From contig JABYQS010000031.1 in the NCBI GenBank assembly GCA_022592435.1, positions 1 through 64,000 of the forward strand: 64,000 nucleotides of DNA, written 5' to 3'. Shown here piece by piece: positions 32,732 through 43,760 of the stretch (its first letter is position 1; every line of letters begins with the position of its first letter). The notes beneath the pieces were generated by a model, which searched no databases, was not told the DNA's origin, and was given only the letters and a program-made list of their open reading frames with translations. The translations under genes were made by a program, and so were the position numbers. The DNA is from Cerioporus squamosus. Taxonomy: Eukaryota > Basidiomycota > Agaricomycetes > Polyporales > Polyporaceae.

Positions 32732-34380
32732 GTTAGTAACTTCTCATGCCTGACCACGGGACACGAAGCTGACTGTCTATCCGCGAGCAAGGTCGACGGT
32801 GTCCCGAATCGGCTCCCTTTCAGCGGCCAAGTCTTGCGTACGCAATATGCGTGGTCGGAGCAAGCTCAAGCCTGTAGCCGCAAACTTCCCCGTGCGCCAT
32901 TGTTCCTATGACGGCCTCACAGCTGCCCACGACGACCCCTCGCGTGTATGGGGAAGGTTGATGCTGTGACGACGACTAGCACGTTGAAGGCGTCCGGTAC
33001 CATCAACGAGCTGCTTAAGCCGCCACCCGAGGCATCGACTTCGACGGTTTATGCACCGCATCCCTCGTCCACGAATATGACCAACTCCTTGTGCAGACCC
33101 TTACGCTCCTTCTGGCACGGTCAGGTCTTGTTTCTCGCTCGAGTACCGCAGCCGGTCTCCCATGAGCATCAGCACTGCTGCAACAGCAGCTCCTCGTCAG
33201 ACTGTTCGGACGAGCATTGTCCTCTCCCGGCAGTCTCTTCCGTTCGTGCGAGGCGGAGGCTTGCGACCACCACTCTAGCATTAATCAGCTCCAGATGTGA
33301 AGCCAAGGTTCCCGAAGCGAGCCATGCCAGCATCACCAACTGCACCTACTCCCGCCTGGCGTCTACCGCGAGCTCCCAACCTCCCTTCACCGCGAACAAC
33401 CTTCGCGTCACCCTTGAACACGCCTTCGCATCCGCCAACTTCAACATCACGACTCCACCTCAACCCGTCGCTGCGGCGATATCTCTCAGCCTCGACCGAG
33501 CAAGGAAGTGGATTGACATTTACAAGTGCCGATGCTCTCTCGAGGGGAAACTCTGCGATGGTACGTCATCCAGAAGAAGAAGCTTAGCCGTCCCAATGCA
33601 GAAAGCGCCGACCTTGGCGTAAGTCATCTGTTATGATCATATGGGTGTCCGGAACCTTCAAGGAGCACATTTACAATCTTCCCGCAGGCTTCTGTGCATG
33701 ACAAGCCGAGTTTCAATGCTGGACTTGCCTCGTCTCATGTATCTCAGCGTGACCATTAGGCATGAAGTCTCGGTCGGACACACAGAACGCGCTCGCGACA
33801 ACTCTGACGCGCCCGCGACTCCATGCCATAAATCTCCCAGCTCGCTTGCCATCCCGTACGTGTCAGATGACCCAGAATCCAACTTCGCAGAATTGCTAGC
33901 TCATGCTCGCACAGAAGTGGCATTCAATGCAAGGGCATGCGCTGTGTCTCGGATCGACACTCCCCAGCCTTAGCGCTGACTGCATATACGACGATCGGGA
34001 TCGCTGCATGGGCGACGCTCTGCAGAAATCGCCGGAGAAAGAGGGGAAATGGAAGGGCGAGCGCGAGGACCCGTAGACTGGTCTCTGCTTCGAGGGTATT
34101 CCCGGGAAAGCGTGGATGCACGCAGAGGAAGTCGACTCTATCTTCTGTAACACTCGCTACCTCCATCGAACGGATGCGCCGGATCGGTATCAGGTTACAA
34201 CAGCCCAGCTTGCCATGGCTTAGTTGTGAGGTACGTTCTCTACGTGCAGGTCACGTTAGCCTCAACTGACGCTGTAGAGACTAGACTTCGCACAGGACGC
34301 GTCTCTGGTATCCTTGATGGCGTTCCCGCGCGCTTGTTCCGGCGAGGTCGAAGCTGAATCAACATGCTGCTTCTCAGCAA
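32732..34380. other. Uncertain coding content
   Basis: A 224-codon plus frame (32948-33622) and a 110-codon plus frame (33641-33973) are open but Ser/Pro/Thr-rich and not linked by splice sites. They may be remains of the fragment upstream. Confidence 0.3.
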
Positions 34381-34386
34381 GTGCAG

Positions 34387-34851
34387 TTACTCCGTCTTTC
34401 CGAGCCGGCGGCATGGTTCGGTGCAGGGTCGCTTGAGCTCTGCGGGACAATCCCTCAACTGGTGAAGAGGAAACGCGGAGAGTTGTTCTCGGTAAGCAGC
34501 CCTCAGAAGCTCGTGCAGTTTGTGTGTTTCTCGCTTTGGGACCACGTATCTTACACACCTGACGCGAGTGACAGGAACTCGGGATCCCCTTGGTCTGTCG
34601 CCGTCTACTCTAGTACAGCGGAGGGGGGCGACGCCGGCAGTGGCACCTGGTGTTCTTTCCACGGCTGTAATATCGCAGGCAGGATGATGGGACCATCTTG
34701 GTTCCGTTGCGCCATCAATTCCCTCCGATGGTTTGTCATGACGCGCGACACGTTTCTTCGCCCGGTACTGCATTGCCTCTATGTCTATCTGCAACTGTTG
34801 TAGCAACCGTGACACCGGAGGGGCTGCCTGCGTGGCACAGAAGAAGCACAT
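34387..34851 (-). CDS. Possible small gene, unknown function
   Basis: A 154-codon open frame starts MCFFCATQAAPPVSRLLQQL and its first 45 residues look like a genuine amphipathic helix. The remainder is Arg-rich and less convincing. An overlapping frame (MAQRNQDGPIILPAILQPW near 34730) looks equally protein-like, so a frame break or an intron is possible. Confidence 0.3.
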   Translation of the reverse strand: MCFFCATQAAPPVSRLLQQLQIDIEAMQYRAKKRVARHDKPSEGIDGATEPRWSHHPACDITAVERTPGATAGVAPLRCTRVDGDRPRGSRVPVTRVRCVRYVVPKRETHKLHELLRAAYREQLSAFPLHQLRDCPAELKRPCTEPCRRLGKTE

Positions 34852-34929
34852 ACGTCACGTGGTCACCCTTCGAACGTAAGGCGGCGATAGAACTCTGGTA
34901 CAATTCTCGCCTCTCACCATCTATCCGTC

Positions 34930-34988
34930 GTCTCGTCCTCTATCCTCTATCATCTCTAGTCTCGTCCTCTATCCTCTATCATCTCTAT
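34930..34988 (+). repeat. Two-unit pyrimidine tandem repeat just upstream of a start codon
   Basis: TCTCGTCCTCTATCCTCTAT and following bases, a 29-bp unit, occurs twice. The CT-rich tract ends 16 bp before the ATG at 35004, a position where fungal promoters often have pyrimidine tracts near the transcription start. Confidence 0.75.
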
Positions 34989-35003
34989 CACCTCTTCCTT
35001 GAG

Positions 35004-35514
35004 ATGTCTCGCTCTGAAAAGTCTGCGTTCAATATTTGGCTTCAGGTACGCTTGCCGTGCTTTACATTATGAAACACCGCTGACACTGCGTAGCGCAGCG
35101 TTGCAGCGCACTTCAAACGTCTTCTGCGCTTCGAGGATTGGACCGAGCTTCCTGGACGTTCCCCGAGCCTGACCGATGATGAGCGTGATGCGTTTCTGCT
35201 CGAAGACATGCCGGGCCCCACTGCCCAGGACTTTAGGATCGACTTCGTTCGTCCTTGGAGCTTCACGTGGAACAAGTATGCCCGCGTCGTCTTTTGCAAG
35301 GACTTCGTCCGCGCTCTCGAGATCGGTGAATACGCTCCTGAAGACCCTGAGTGGCTGGATCATGTCACTCTTGGAAGCGTGCGTTGCTGCTTTGGATCCA
35401 TTCCCTTCCTTGGCTTACATAGTATCACGCGGATCGCTATCACAACAGATTGGTGCTGTTCTCGACTCTCACATGATTTATGCAACCACTCGGTACCATA
35501 TGCATCGTGGATGA
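35004..35514 (+). CDS. Truncated member of the Agaricomycete family seen at 1427-2582
   Basis: Exons 35004-35045, 35094-35378 and 35449-35514 (GTACGC and GTGCGT donors, CTGAC branch) keep phase 0 and give 130 residues beginning MSRSEKSAFNIWLQ. It holds FRIDFVRPWSFTWNKYAR and VVFCKDFVRALEIGEY, then IGAVLDSHMIYATTRYHMHR and a TGA. The RFDW...F..DF pattern of the 1427-2582 gene is matched here. Family members normally continue for some 200 residues to a G.SSDE motif, and that part is absent. It is either a 5' fragment of a dead gene or a short protein in its own right. Confidence 0.6.
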
Positions 35515-35903
35515 GGTTGGCCGATCTCGGTAGGTTGTCCCGTTCCCGCACACTACCCGGTATGCTAATGTGCGTCATCCCGTACACTCAGCCTGTCTCG
35601 GTGTTGCGGAGAACGATCGATATGTGAAGCTAGCTATAGCTACATAGCTTTAAAGCATCAATCAGCAGCAAGTGTACCCCCGCTCTAAGCTTCATCGTGC
35701 TCGAATACCTTGCCAGTGGTGTCCAAACGGCGAACTTCACGTGAATAGCACGCCGCCGTGCTGTGGATACTACGCATAGCCTCGTACTAATGGATTGCTT
35801 CACGTTGAACTGACGTGAGCGGAAGTACCCTCGGGTGAGTTGGCCAAGGAGACGGTTAAAGGGACAAAAAGGCGAACAAAAAGCCATGTCCCCGGATCGA
35901 ACA

Positions 35904-36416
35904 CTAGACTAATAATACCCTATAAGCTGATGGAAGAACTGTACCGTTACTCCCTCGGACACTGTTCCGTCCTCCCGGATTTGTTGACATGTAGTGATTA
36001 GACACAGCCACAACTTCGTACTGATATGCATAACAGATAACAAGTGCATGTTGCAACCCGGTGAGACAGTATACTTACAGGTGGTGGGAGAGCGACCGGT
36101 GTGAGAACGATTCCCAAAGCCAGCTGTCTTGCAGGGTGGTATATGTCCAGTGCAGGCCCGAAGAGCCCCGGTGGAGGAGGACGTCCATGAGGAAGTAGGG
36201 AGTTGCAGATAAGCGCCTTCGCTTGGAGCTCTTCATGAGAGAGAGTGGCCGAAGGAAGCTCGTCCTGGTACATGAAGATCGTACAGAGGGAATCTAGATC
36301 TGCGACGACGAGCCATGGCCTCCTCAGGAAGATGGCTGCTGCTTCCTCGGCCTTGGTTATTTCAAGCTTGGCGAGGGCCACCCTCTCTTGAAGTCCCACC
36401 ATCATTCCTCGGATAC
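35904..36416 (-). CDS. 3' exons of a coiled-coil protein, unknown function
   Basis: Exons 36416-36079 and 36020-35904 are joined by a 58-nt intron (GTAAGT...ATATCAG) in phase 0 and encode 151 residues to a TAG. The first block is helical (RVALAKLEITKAEEAAAIFL), then FMYQDELPSATLSHEELQAK and a Pro-rich turn. The second block ends RVLLV. Upstream, charged helical sequence (VEAERAKWQIDLIEHENT, about 36475-36530) and SAEIERE (about 36555) are in different frames around a GA repeat, which suggests slippage and a broken 5' part. No family is recognised. Confidence 0.5.
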
Positions 36417-37136
36417 CTGCCCACCAGTCGACACAAAGAATATATCAGAGATCAATATTGCGAGAACGACCAGCTCGTGTTCTCGTGTTCGATAAGGTCG
36501 ATCTGCCACTTTGCGCGCTCCGCCTCAACTTCGCATTCCCCCAGCTCGCCCAGCTCTCTCTCTCTCAATCTCCGCCGAGTACAATGTTCCCAACCTGTCT
36601 CTGTTCTTGGTACAAACCACGAGACTGGAACACCTTCACGAGCACCAGATAGGACGGGGCCAGGAGATTGGCAACAACTTGCGACTCAGCTGAGGCAGTA
36701 CATAGTCAATGCTCCGATACTAACTCTATTGCATCTCCGTCCCCACTGTGTCTTTTCTAAGTACACCCACCCCCATGCCAGCTGCCAACGCCCATCTCTG
36801 TTCCATATCCCAGGCGTTGCACTCGCTCAAAATGAACTGCTCGCCAGTTTGCTCTCGGCTTCTGACTGGGCAGGCTGCAAAGAATGGGCATACATCCTTG
36901 CAGCCAGCTTCGGCACTCCTGTCAGAGTGATACGAGCACTGTTCACCGTCACCAATGCGCACGAACGGCGAGACGACGCCACTTGCGATGCCCAACTTTG
37001 TGGTCATCATTTCACGAAATGTGGCATATCTAGATCTTCTGCAGATCAATCCCCACTGTCTCCGGTCAGACTATACTCCAACCTCATGTTTAGTTAGTAC
37101 CCGCGCCGCCAGCAGGCCTGGGGATACCAAAATTCT

Positions 37137-37325
37137 GAACACGTCAGCCCGGAGATTCATGTCGGAGAGTTGTACCTACCTCTTGAATTCGATAGAAGAT
37201 CCCAAACCACTGTTACTTGCCTCGAAAGCGCGGCCCTTCGGCATGCCGACACCCTGTGAACACGTCAGCCCAGAGAATCATGTCGGAGAGCTGTACCTAC
37301 CTCTTGAATTCAATAGGGGAAGCTC
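37137..37325 (-). repeat. Duplicated intron-like segment
   Basis: A segment of about 70 bp occurs at 37137-37206 and 37257-37325 with about 90 percent identity. On the minus strand each copy reads GAATTCAAGAG, then GTAGGTAC...CGTGTTCA(C)AG, so each contains a full 45-47-nt intron-like unit with donor and acceptor. It lies just downstream of the truncated KDZ gene. Confidence 0.75.
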
Positions 37326-37427
37326 TTCACGGCGTGGTCGTAAAGACGCGATTAGCCATCAGACCTCACCTCAGAGCGTACGCTGCGGAACCGAGGTTGC
37401 CCGGGAGTGGCTGAACTCTCGCGATCG

Positions 37428-38419
37428 CTATCGATCCTGCGGGATGTATGACTACAGACGGCAATGACAAGCACTGTCGCTTACCTTGACTTACGCCGAC
37501 ATCACGCTGTCGGTCAAGCGCTTGAGATTCCATGAAGTTGTGGATGTTCATCTGTGCTTGCAAGCTCAGGTTGTGGAAGGCCTCGAGCGTTGTAAGCATT
37601 GTAGCCGTCTCCGGAGTGTCCCAAGTAGCTGGCCATAGACCCGCAGGCAGTAGCTGCCCCGGCTCGACGACGGCCTTCTCGCAGATGCAGAACACGAATG
37701 GCATGTCCACGAGGCCGTGCTCGTTCAGGACCCTGATGATTCGAGTGCGTGTCTTGGGGTACGGGGTGCCCTCGGGATGTGTGGGGATCTTGGGGCAACA
37801 AGCTCCGCTGTGGTCGACGTACACGAGGTGCCCAAGGTCTGCAGTGCTCACCTTTGAGCAACATTGATCTTCGGGACACCAGCATTGAATGCGATCGAAC
37901 GGCCGTGCGCAATGGTCGTCTAGGAAGCAAGTGTGACATGCCGGAATCAACATGGGACAATCTTGACAACAGAAGGGGGTCCGAAATTGGGGTTCTTCCA
38001 TAACGAAACTCTTCTGGTAGACCGGGCAAGCATCTGTGGCTTCCGGCGGGGCGTTGCGGTCGTCGAGTTGGTCTTGGGCGTTGACGGCGTGGTTATCTAG
38101 AATCTAGGAAGTACCCCATCAGGGCGGACTGCTACACACTATATCAATATGTATCTGTACATCAGCATTCGGACACACCCACCAAGTGCCTGTTGCTCCG
38201 GGTAGTCTTCGTCCCGGTTTCCTGCCTTCCTCCCTTGTCCTCCTGGTCGTGATCATCGTCGTCATCGTCGGCGACATCCTCAACGTATAGCTGGACGTAC
38301 GGCTGACAGAGTCCAGGGATGGTGATAGGGGTCGTCCGCCCCTCCGGGTTTGTGTGAAGATGGTGCTCGCCAACCAAATCTCGTGCCGGCACCGGAGTAC
38401 GTCCTGGACTGTTTGTCAA
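37428..38419 (-). pseudogene. KDZ transposase, truncated after the CxC2 cysteine cluster
   Basis: Exons 38419-38183 and 38103-37495 (80-nt intron GTGGGT...TTCCTAG) plus nine bases at 37436-37428 ending in TAG give 284 residues. After a disordered acidic N-part comes the CxC2 cluster found in KDZ transposases. Its parts are FCCQDCPMLIPACHTCF, DRIQCW, a His-Ser-Gly-x-CCP motif, FVFCICE and TATMLTTLEAFHNLSLQAQM. The TAG falls in the segment where the family has a Y.REFS motif; SREFS follows directly after the stop. The catalytic KDZ domain is absent. KDZ elements (Kyakuja, Dileera, Zisupton) are abundant in basidiomycetes. I did not find the element ends. Confidence 0.75.
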
Positions 38420-38786
38420 TTTGACTTTCTCGCCGAGATTAAAACGCGAACGAGTCCCCGAAGAAGCTGCCGTGGATTAAGGTTCGCCAGCGGGGTATTG
38501 TTTGCGAGCCAGGCGTAACTTCTCCTTCGCTAACTTTACGGTCTTCACTGCATGCCCGAAAGCAGGGGGTAAGCCCGGCATTGCGGGAACACTGTGAAAG
38601 ACGGGATGCGCATGATAGAGGTCAGGAGTACAGTGTGCGGACATTGCCAAACGAGTTAACATAGTGCTTCCGCGTCAGATTTCGCCCGGGTGAACCAAAC
38701 AAAAATTGATGTGTACTCGTGCAACACTCTCTATCTCAGGCTGCAATGCGCGAGTGCAACTGAAACCATACATGAGATGGTCTAGG

Positions 38787-39250
38787 TTACATGCGAGGCC
38801 GACCGGGCAGGTAGACAGCAGTACGGAAGCCTTCTGACTCGCGATAGTGAGCCTGCGTCACAAGCTGGCTTCGCGATGGTCAGTATCAGTTGGCGGGGCA
38901 TATACGAAAGTGTGCTCACCGATCGCCTCTCTCCCCTTTTGAACGAGGAACCCTGTCTAACTCGCGTGGGTGACCCAGCATCGCCAGCTGGTTGCACGTT
39001 GCTTAGTATCATTGGGCCGCTGACATACGAGAGACTGCTCACCGAGACTTCCGTAGTCTCTGTGTCTCTTCACTGATCCAACGATATGCCTGGGTCGCAG
39101 CCAGCATGAAGGCTTGCCTGTCGGCTGCGAGGCTCGCGGGTGCGTGTGTGGTTCGATAGCGAGCCGGTCATGCGGAGTCGTCTGGTCCCAGTGTATAAGG
39201 CAGTCGCTGATGGTTGGCCTCGATGTTGAATGTTGCAAGGTTGGCACAGC
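38787..39250 (-). pseudogene. 3' part of a gene with duplicated exon-intron unit and an in-frame stop
   Basis: Exons 38987-38920 and 38868-38787 are joined in phase and end in TAA; they read LAMLGHPRELDRVPRSKGER and HYRESEGFRTAVYLPGRPRM. The upstream exon (about 39250-39043) carries TGA at 39072-39070 between SLHAGCDPGISLDQ and RDTETTEVS. Two units of about 110 bp (38832-38930 and 38955-39050) are diverged copies of each other, each with a GTGAGC donor and an AG acceptor, so an exon-intron unit was duplicated. The function is unknown. Confidence 0.45.
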
Positions 39251-39536
39251 AATGCTTGATAGGACCTCTCAACGAGCAGCATATGCCGGTAGGAGAGGTG
39301 GCTGATCGCATGACCCGGTGAGTATGCAGCTTTAGAGCCAGCAAATTCAAGCCAGGCGTGCTCTTGCCGCGGTCATGGTGGGTTTGGCAGCTGGCTCTGG
39401 TTTGGCCATTCCTGCTTGCTTGCCGGGATGTGAGTTGGTGTGGGTCGTGCTGGCCGGCTGACTCACCTCGAGATCCAAGGGAGTGCCATCGATATGGGTG
39501 TGTGGCACAGGTGATGGACGTGCAGCGAGACCGGTA

Positions 39537-40357
39537 CAGCTATTTGCGAAAACAATGTCGTTCGAACTCCGACAACGCGCGCGCGCAAAGGCACGCAAAC
39601 GACACGATAAAATCCAAAAAATACCGCCCAAGGCAACTAGTACTCGCGATTGCATGAGAATTAGGACTTCTACATCCTACTGCCCCTCTCTTGCAGGCTG
39701 CCAGAAGCGCACTTGTTGCGCACAAAGTCAAATGGAGTGCATAGGTCACCCCGTTCTTGAGTTACTGCAGCCAGCTCACTCAGCCAATATTTTGTCTCCA
39801 GATGCGACTGTGGGTGTCTTTCCCCGCAATTACTGACTTAAACCTGCTCGGGGACCTTTCTTAATTCCTGACCATCTCTCTTAGTAGACATATGGGTTGC
39901 CGGAGTGTGGTCATGGCCGCGAACTTCCTGTCACTGCTCTGGCGCTTAATGTCACGACATATGCGGCCAGAGAATGTGTGGAGAATGCGACGTGAAACTG
40001 ACAGATCTCCTCATTTCTGGTCTCTACAACACACTCTGAGTCGAGTACTATACACACTCAGGCGGATGGGATCGCAAGATTGACAAGAAGTGAGGGAGAA
40101 CCCACGTTATGAGGTGGTGACCAGTTCCAGGGCCGCTGGTGACACGGACTTCGTATCTCGACGTCTACTCGTGCTATCCGCCCTGTTCAAGCTCACAGAC
40201 AATGCTAGAGCATCCAAGATGAACCCTGTATACCTAGCTTCACAGAATAACGACGTTCATCGGGACCTCCCGAATTTTCTCATTTTCTCGATTTTATCGC
40301 GTCGTTTGCGCGCGCGCGTCGTCGGAGTTCGAACGACATTGATTTCGCAAATAGCTG
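39537..40357. mobile_element. Non-autonomous Tc1/mariner-like element
   Basis: CAGCTATTTGCGAAA at 39537 and its reverse complement ending at 40357 open terminal inverted repeats of about 85 bp with one 13-bp indel (39537-39625 and 40265-40357). TA flanks both sides (39535-39536 and 40358-40359). The 640-bp interior has no transposase-like frame. TA duplication with CAG-type ends fits Tc1/mariner; the assignment is inference. A related but diverged element lies at 49122-51384. Confidence 0.75.
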
Positions 40358-40376
40358 TACCGTACAGGCAGTCGGG

Positions 40377-41397
40377 ATGAGCACACATGGTGGCAAGAAA
40401 TATATATGCCTGGGCTCGCACAGCGACGCGGAGGCAAACACCTTCTATACACGTGATGGGAATCTTGGGCACACTGAACACGTCGACCACTCATCCTATG
40501 CTACCTTCTACCACTATACTGTTCCTGAACGCTCTCACTTCAAAACCTTCGCGACGGCGATGCACTCGAGCGCCCGGACGACACCCGCTGAGAGTTGTGC
40601 CTGGCTAATAAATCTCGCCAACTCTCGCGGCCTAGGTCGACAGCTTGCATGTGCATACGGCTCTATAGCCTACAGCATCGCAAGTCTCCAGCACTTCTTC
40701 AAGTCGGCATGGACTCGTAGGCCGTTTGGATCCGATCCCTGGACGCGTGAGCAGGCTTCCTCAACACCTCATACATCGCCCACCATCGTATATTTGGTTG
40801 GCTCCAAACAGTCGGCATCATGCAACAGTATGTCGTTCACGCATGGGAGCAAGATGCGTACTCACAATCGTTAACAGATCACGCGTGGACTCGCATGTTT
40901 CCCGTAACGCAGAGTCGGAAGCGTTGGCCAGGCTGACCTCGAAGAATTTGCACTTCAAGTGTCGAACCGTGCCACCACAGCAAGCTGCATCCCCGGCCCC
41001 GGGCACGACCTTGAACAACAGCTGCACCATGCAGGGGTGAGTGTGCTATCCAGTCAGCTGCGTTGCGTGTACTCACTCATAGGCTAGCGATATAGCACGT
41101 GCTGCATCGACGATCGCGACTTCCTCCCCTCAGCCAATAAGTTCCACGTCAGGTGATACCTCATCGTCCCGAAGGTGGGAAACTCGTCAAGTTCGAATGC
41201 GATGGAGCACGAACTCATGAATCTTCTAGCAGTGTCGCTCGTCCTCTCTGCCCCGAACCATCCTCTCGTCTGCCTACAAGTCCTCCAAGCGATGGCGCGG
41301 TACACTTGCTCGATGCTTGCCATCCGTTGCCACCCACCCTCACCCTCAGCCAGCCTGCCATTCTGCGAGTCAACCGCTATACGCGAGGTCAGTAACC
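40377..41397. other. Uncertain coding content
   Basis: A 165-codon plus frame (40377-40874) and minus-strand exon-like blocks were both seen. One minus block starts at 41030 with MVQLLFKVVPGAGDAACC and ends at a GTGAGT near 40868. Another lies at 41428-41084 and includes VYRAIAWRTCRQTRGWF. The minus blocks look more protein-like but I could not join them in phase. Confidence 0.3.
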
Positions 41398-43350
41398 ATG
41401 AATGCGTTCTGTAGCACTCACTCACCAAACTATGTAGTACCGGTCGTTTGCAAGGCGCACGAAGCCAAAGTCGCCTCCCATGGTCTCTTCAATCGGATGG
41501 TCATCACCTCCCCCAACACGGACTACATTCTGCCGTATCCAGTGGAGACGATGATCGTAGAGACGTACAAGGATGGACGCTGGAGCATGCACGAGTACTC
41601 CCGCACGCCCCAGAGACTCGCGCCCGGCATGTGGCACATTGCCTGCATACCTCAAGCTCCTTCTCCTCCAGAGATACCCGAGGTGTTGTTCTCCAGTCTG
41701 TCTGCAGCTGTTGACTGGAAGGAGGACCCCAGGATCAGTTTCAATGGCTTGGGGTATATCCAGGACGACACTCGAAGGCTACTCGTCGGGGCTGCGGAGC
41801 ATGCCATTTGTCGGTTCGAGGAGATCTCTGCGGAAGAGAATGTACGCAAGTACGGGCAAATGCTCGTGGTGATTCTGCAGCAGGTCCTTGACCGCATGCA
41901 CCATCTCCCGGCTTCAGCTACAGTGTCAATCGATGTCACTGCACATGTTCAGCGCATCTGCCTGGAGTTAGCAGGTTTGAGAACGTACATTGAGATTGTT
42001 GCTTCTCGCATGGCCAGTCCGGCAGACTACTCGTTGGAGGTCCTGCCCGTACTTGGAGCATTCGTGGTGGAAGGTTCAGAGGCGATGGACTCGACAAGGG
42101 TGGGGCTGCCGATGTGGTTCCTCCAACCCCTTACCGCGGAAATTCCGGTATGGGCCGTGGTGGACAGTCGCCCGCTCCCGCTGTCCATTTCCGGTGACCG
42201 CATGGACCCGCCGATCTTGCAGCGTGCACAGACACTCGTCGGGGTCGGCAACCTCACCAGAAACTGGAAGGAGTCGATGTTGCTCACCGTGTCGAGGCAT
42301 GTCGCCGGCACACATCTGGGATCTCTTTGCTCGGTTGAAGTGCCCATGGTCCCCGACGCTGAGCCGCACGCCAAGCATCCACGCGTCTATGACGATTCTC
42401 ACCGCTCAACCCATCTGCAAATGTCAGCGGCGAAGCTGGTCGCACCGCCATCAGGGGCAAAGCGGACTCATCGCCCGCGCCATCGGGGTAAAGGCAACCA
42501 CGCCAGTGGCGGCATGGCGCATCCCGACGTGGCCAATCGGGGGAATGCCCCTGCTGCGCGGATGTCGGATCTGCCTCATCCCTCAAAATCTTATGTCCCC
42601 TCTCCCTTCTATGACCTAGTTGGTTCCTGGGAAAATGTGTTGCATTCGGTGGGTACTGTGCCCCACTCGTCCAGTTCTGCGCTGTATTTCTTCCCGCCGC
42701 CCTTCCTCCTCGACACAGTCTCCAGCATAGCCCCTCTCCCCACCGAGTGTTTGCACCCCGAATGCGTGCGTGCTGACGAGAAAACTCACCGATATCTGCA
42801 CAACATCGTCCGCATTCGTCGCTTCCTCCGGGCACGCCTATTTGACCCGTCACTGGTGCACAAGCCTTTGTCGATCACCGAGTGGCGGGCAGTGTTGTGG
42901 GGCAAGTACGCGACGAAGGCGTTTGCTCCCAGTCAGTTGGGGTCGCTGTCGGACTTCCGACACGCGTACAGGCGGCAGGGAGAGCGCAATGGTGTGCGCC
43001 GGTTGTTTTCGCGGGTGGCTCAGCTCCGTTCGTACCGTGCCGACGACTGCATGCAATGGGGCGCAGACACCTTGGACCTTGCGCAGGTGGCGTCCAGCAA
43101 TTTCCTATGTCGTTGCCTGTTGTGGGGGTCGCACGAGATCAACTTCCGAGCGGAAGTCATGGCTCTCGACACTCTGCTCGTTCACAAGTCCAGCTGGTTG
43201 GAGATCCACCGCTGGGAGCGAGAGGCCCTCGTATCTGGCATCTGGGGACCCTCGACGTCTGCGGTCACCGTCATCCCCGCCGACGACGATGCGGCACCAC
43301 CCTTCCACTGGAGCGCGCCAGCACCCGGTGCTTGTCCCTGTGCACGTTGA
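41398..43350 (+). CDS. Large intronless Agaricomycete family protein, unknown function
   Basis: A single open frame of 650 codons from the ATG at 41398. The frame is open 81 bp further up, but that part overlaps upstream sequence and reads poorly. The N-terminal 300 residues are rich in beta-strand-like stretches (VVCKAHEAKVASH, MWHIACIP). A disordered His/Pro/Gly linker lies near residues 340-400. The C-terminal part carries ITEWRAVLWGKYA and LLWGSHEINFRAEVMALDTL. I recall the W..ALWG and HEINFR..LMALD motifs as marks of a repeated Agaricomycete family with no known role. No intron and no lesion are visible. Confidence 0.8.
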   Translation: MNAFCSTHSPNYVVPVVCKAHEAKVASHGLFNRMVITSPNTDYILPYPVETMIVETYKDGRWSMHEYSRTPQRLAPGMWHIACIPQAPSPPEIPEVLFSSLSAAVDWKEDPRISFNGLGYIQDDTRRLLVGAAEHAICRFEEISAEENVRKYGQMLVVILQQVLDRMHHLPASATVSIDVTAHVQRICLELAGLRTYIEIVASRMASPADYSLEVLPVLGAFVVEGSEAMDSTRVGLPMWFLQPLTAEIPVWAVVDSRPLPLSISGDRMDPPILQRAQTLVGVGNLTRNWKESMLLTVSRHVAGTHLGSLCSVEVPMVPDAEPHAKHPRVYDDSHRSTHLQMSAAKLVAPPSGAKRTHRPRHRGKGNHASGGMAHPDVANRGNAPAARMSDLPHPSKSYVPSPFYDLVGSWENVLHSVGTVPHSSSSALYFFPPPFLLDTVSSIAPLPTECLHPECVRADEKTHRYLHNIVRIRRFLRARLFDPSLVHKPLSITEWRAVLWGKYATKAFAPSQLGSLSDFRHAYRRQGERNGVRRLFSRVAQLRSYRADDCMQWGADTLDLAQVASSNFLCRCLLWGSHEINFRAEVMALDTLLVHKSSWLEIHRWEREALVSGIWGPSTSAVTVIPADDDAAPPFHWSAPAPGACPCAR

Positions 43351-43760
43351 GGACTTTCGCACGAGTCATGGCACGCTGGCCGGAGTGCCCAGATGAAATT
43401 GTTTAAGCAGCCACGGCTCCCGGCGAGTTTATGGACTCTGAGCGCGTCCAGGCGCAGGTGGTGGAATTTTATGTGTACACTTTTATCAAACATTACTCGC
43501 GTTTACCTGTACCCCCTATCGCATACATCCCATGTACCTAACTCGATGTAATCACGGTATCATACGTCCGTAATATGTACTTTGCACTCAGGCTTTGATT
43601 CGTCTGCACTTGTGATATTTCCAGGAGTATAATTACGATCACGGACCTCTCGCACACCTGTATTGTACTTGAGATATGGGTTCGAGACGGCGGTGCGAGC
43701 ATCCGACATGGCTGAGGAGGCAGCGACGCAGTGTGACGGATAGTCAGATGGCTCGCAGGG

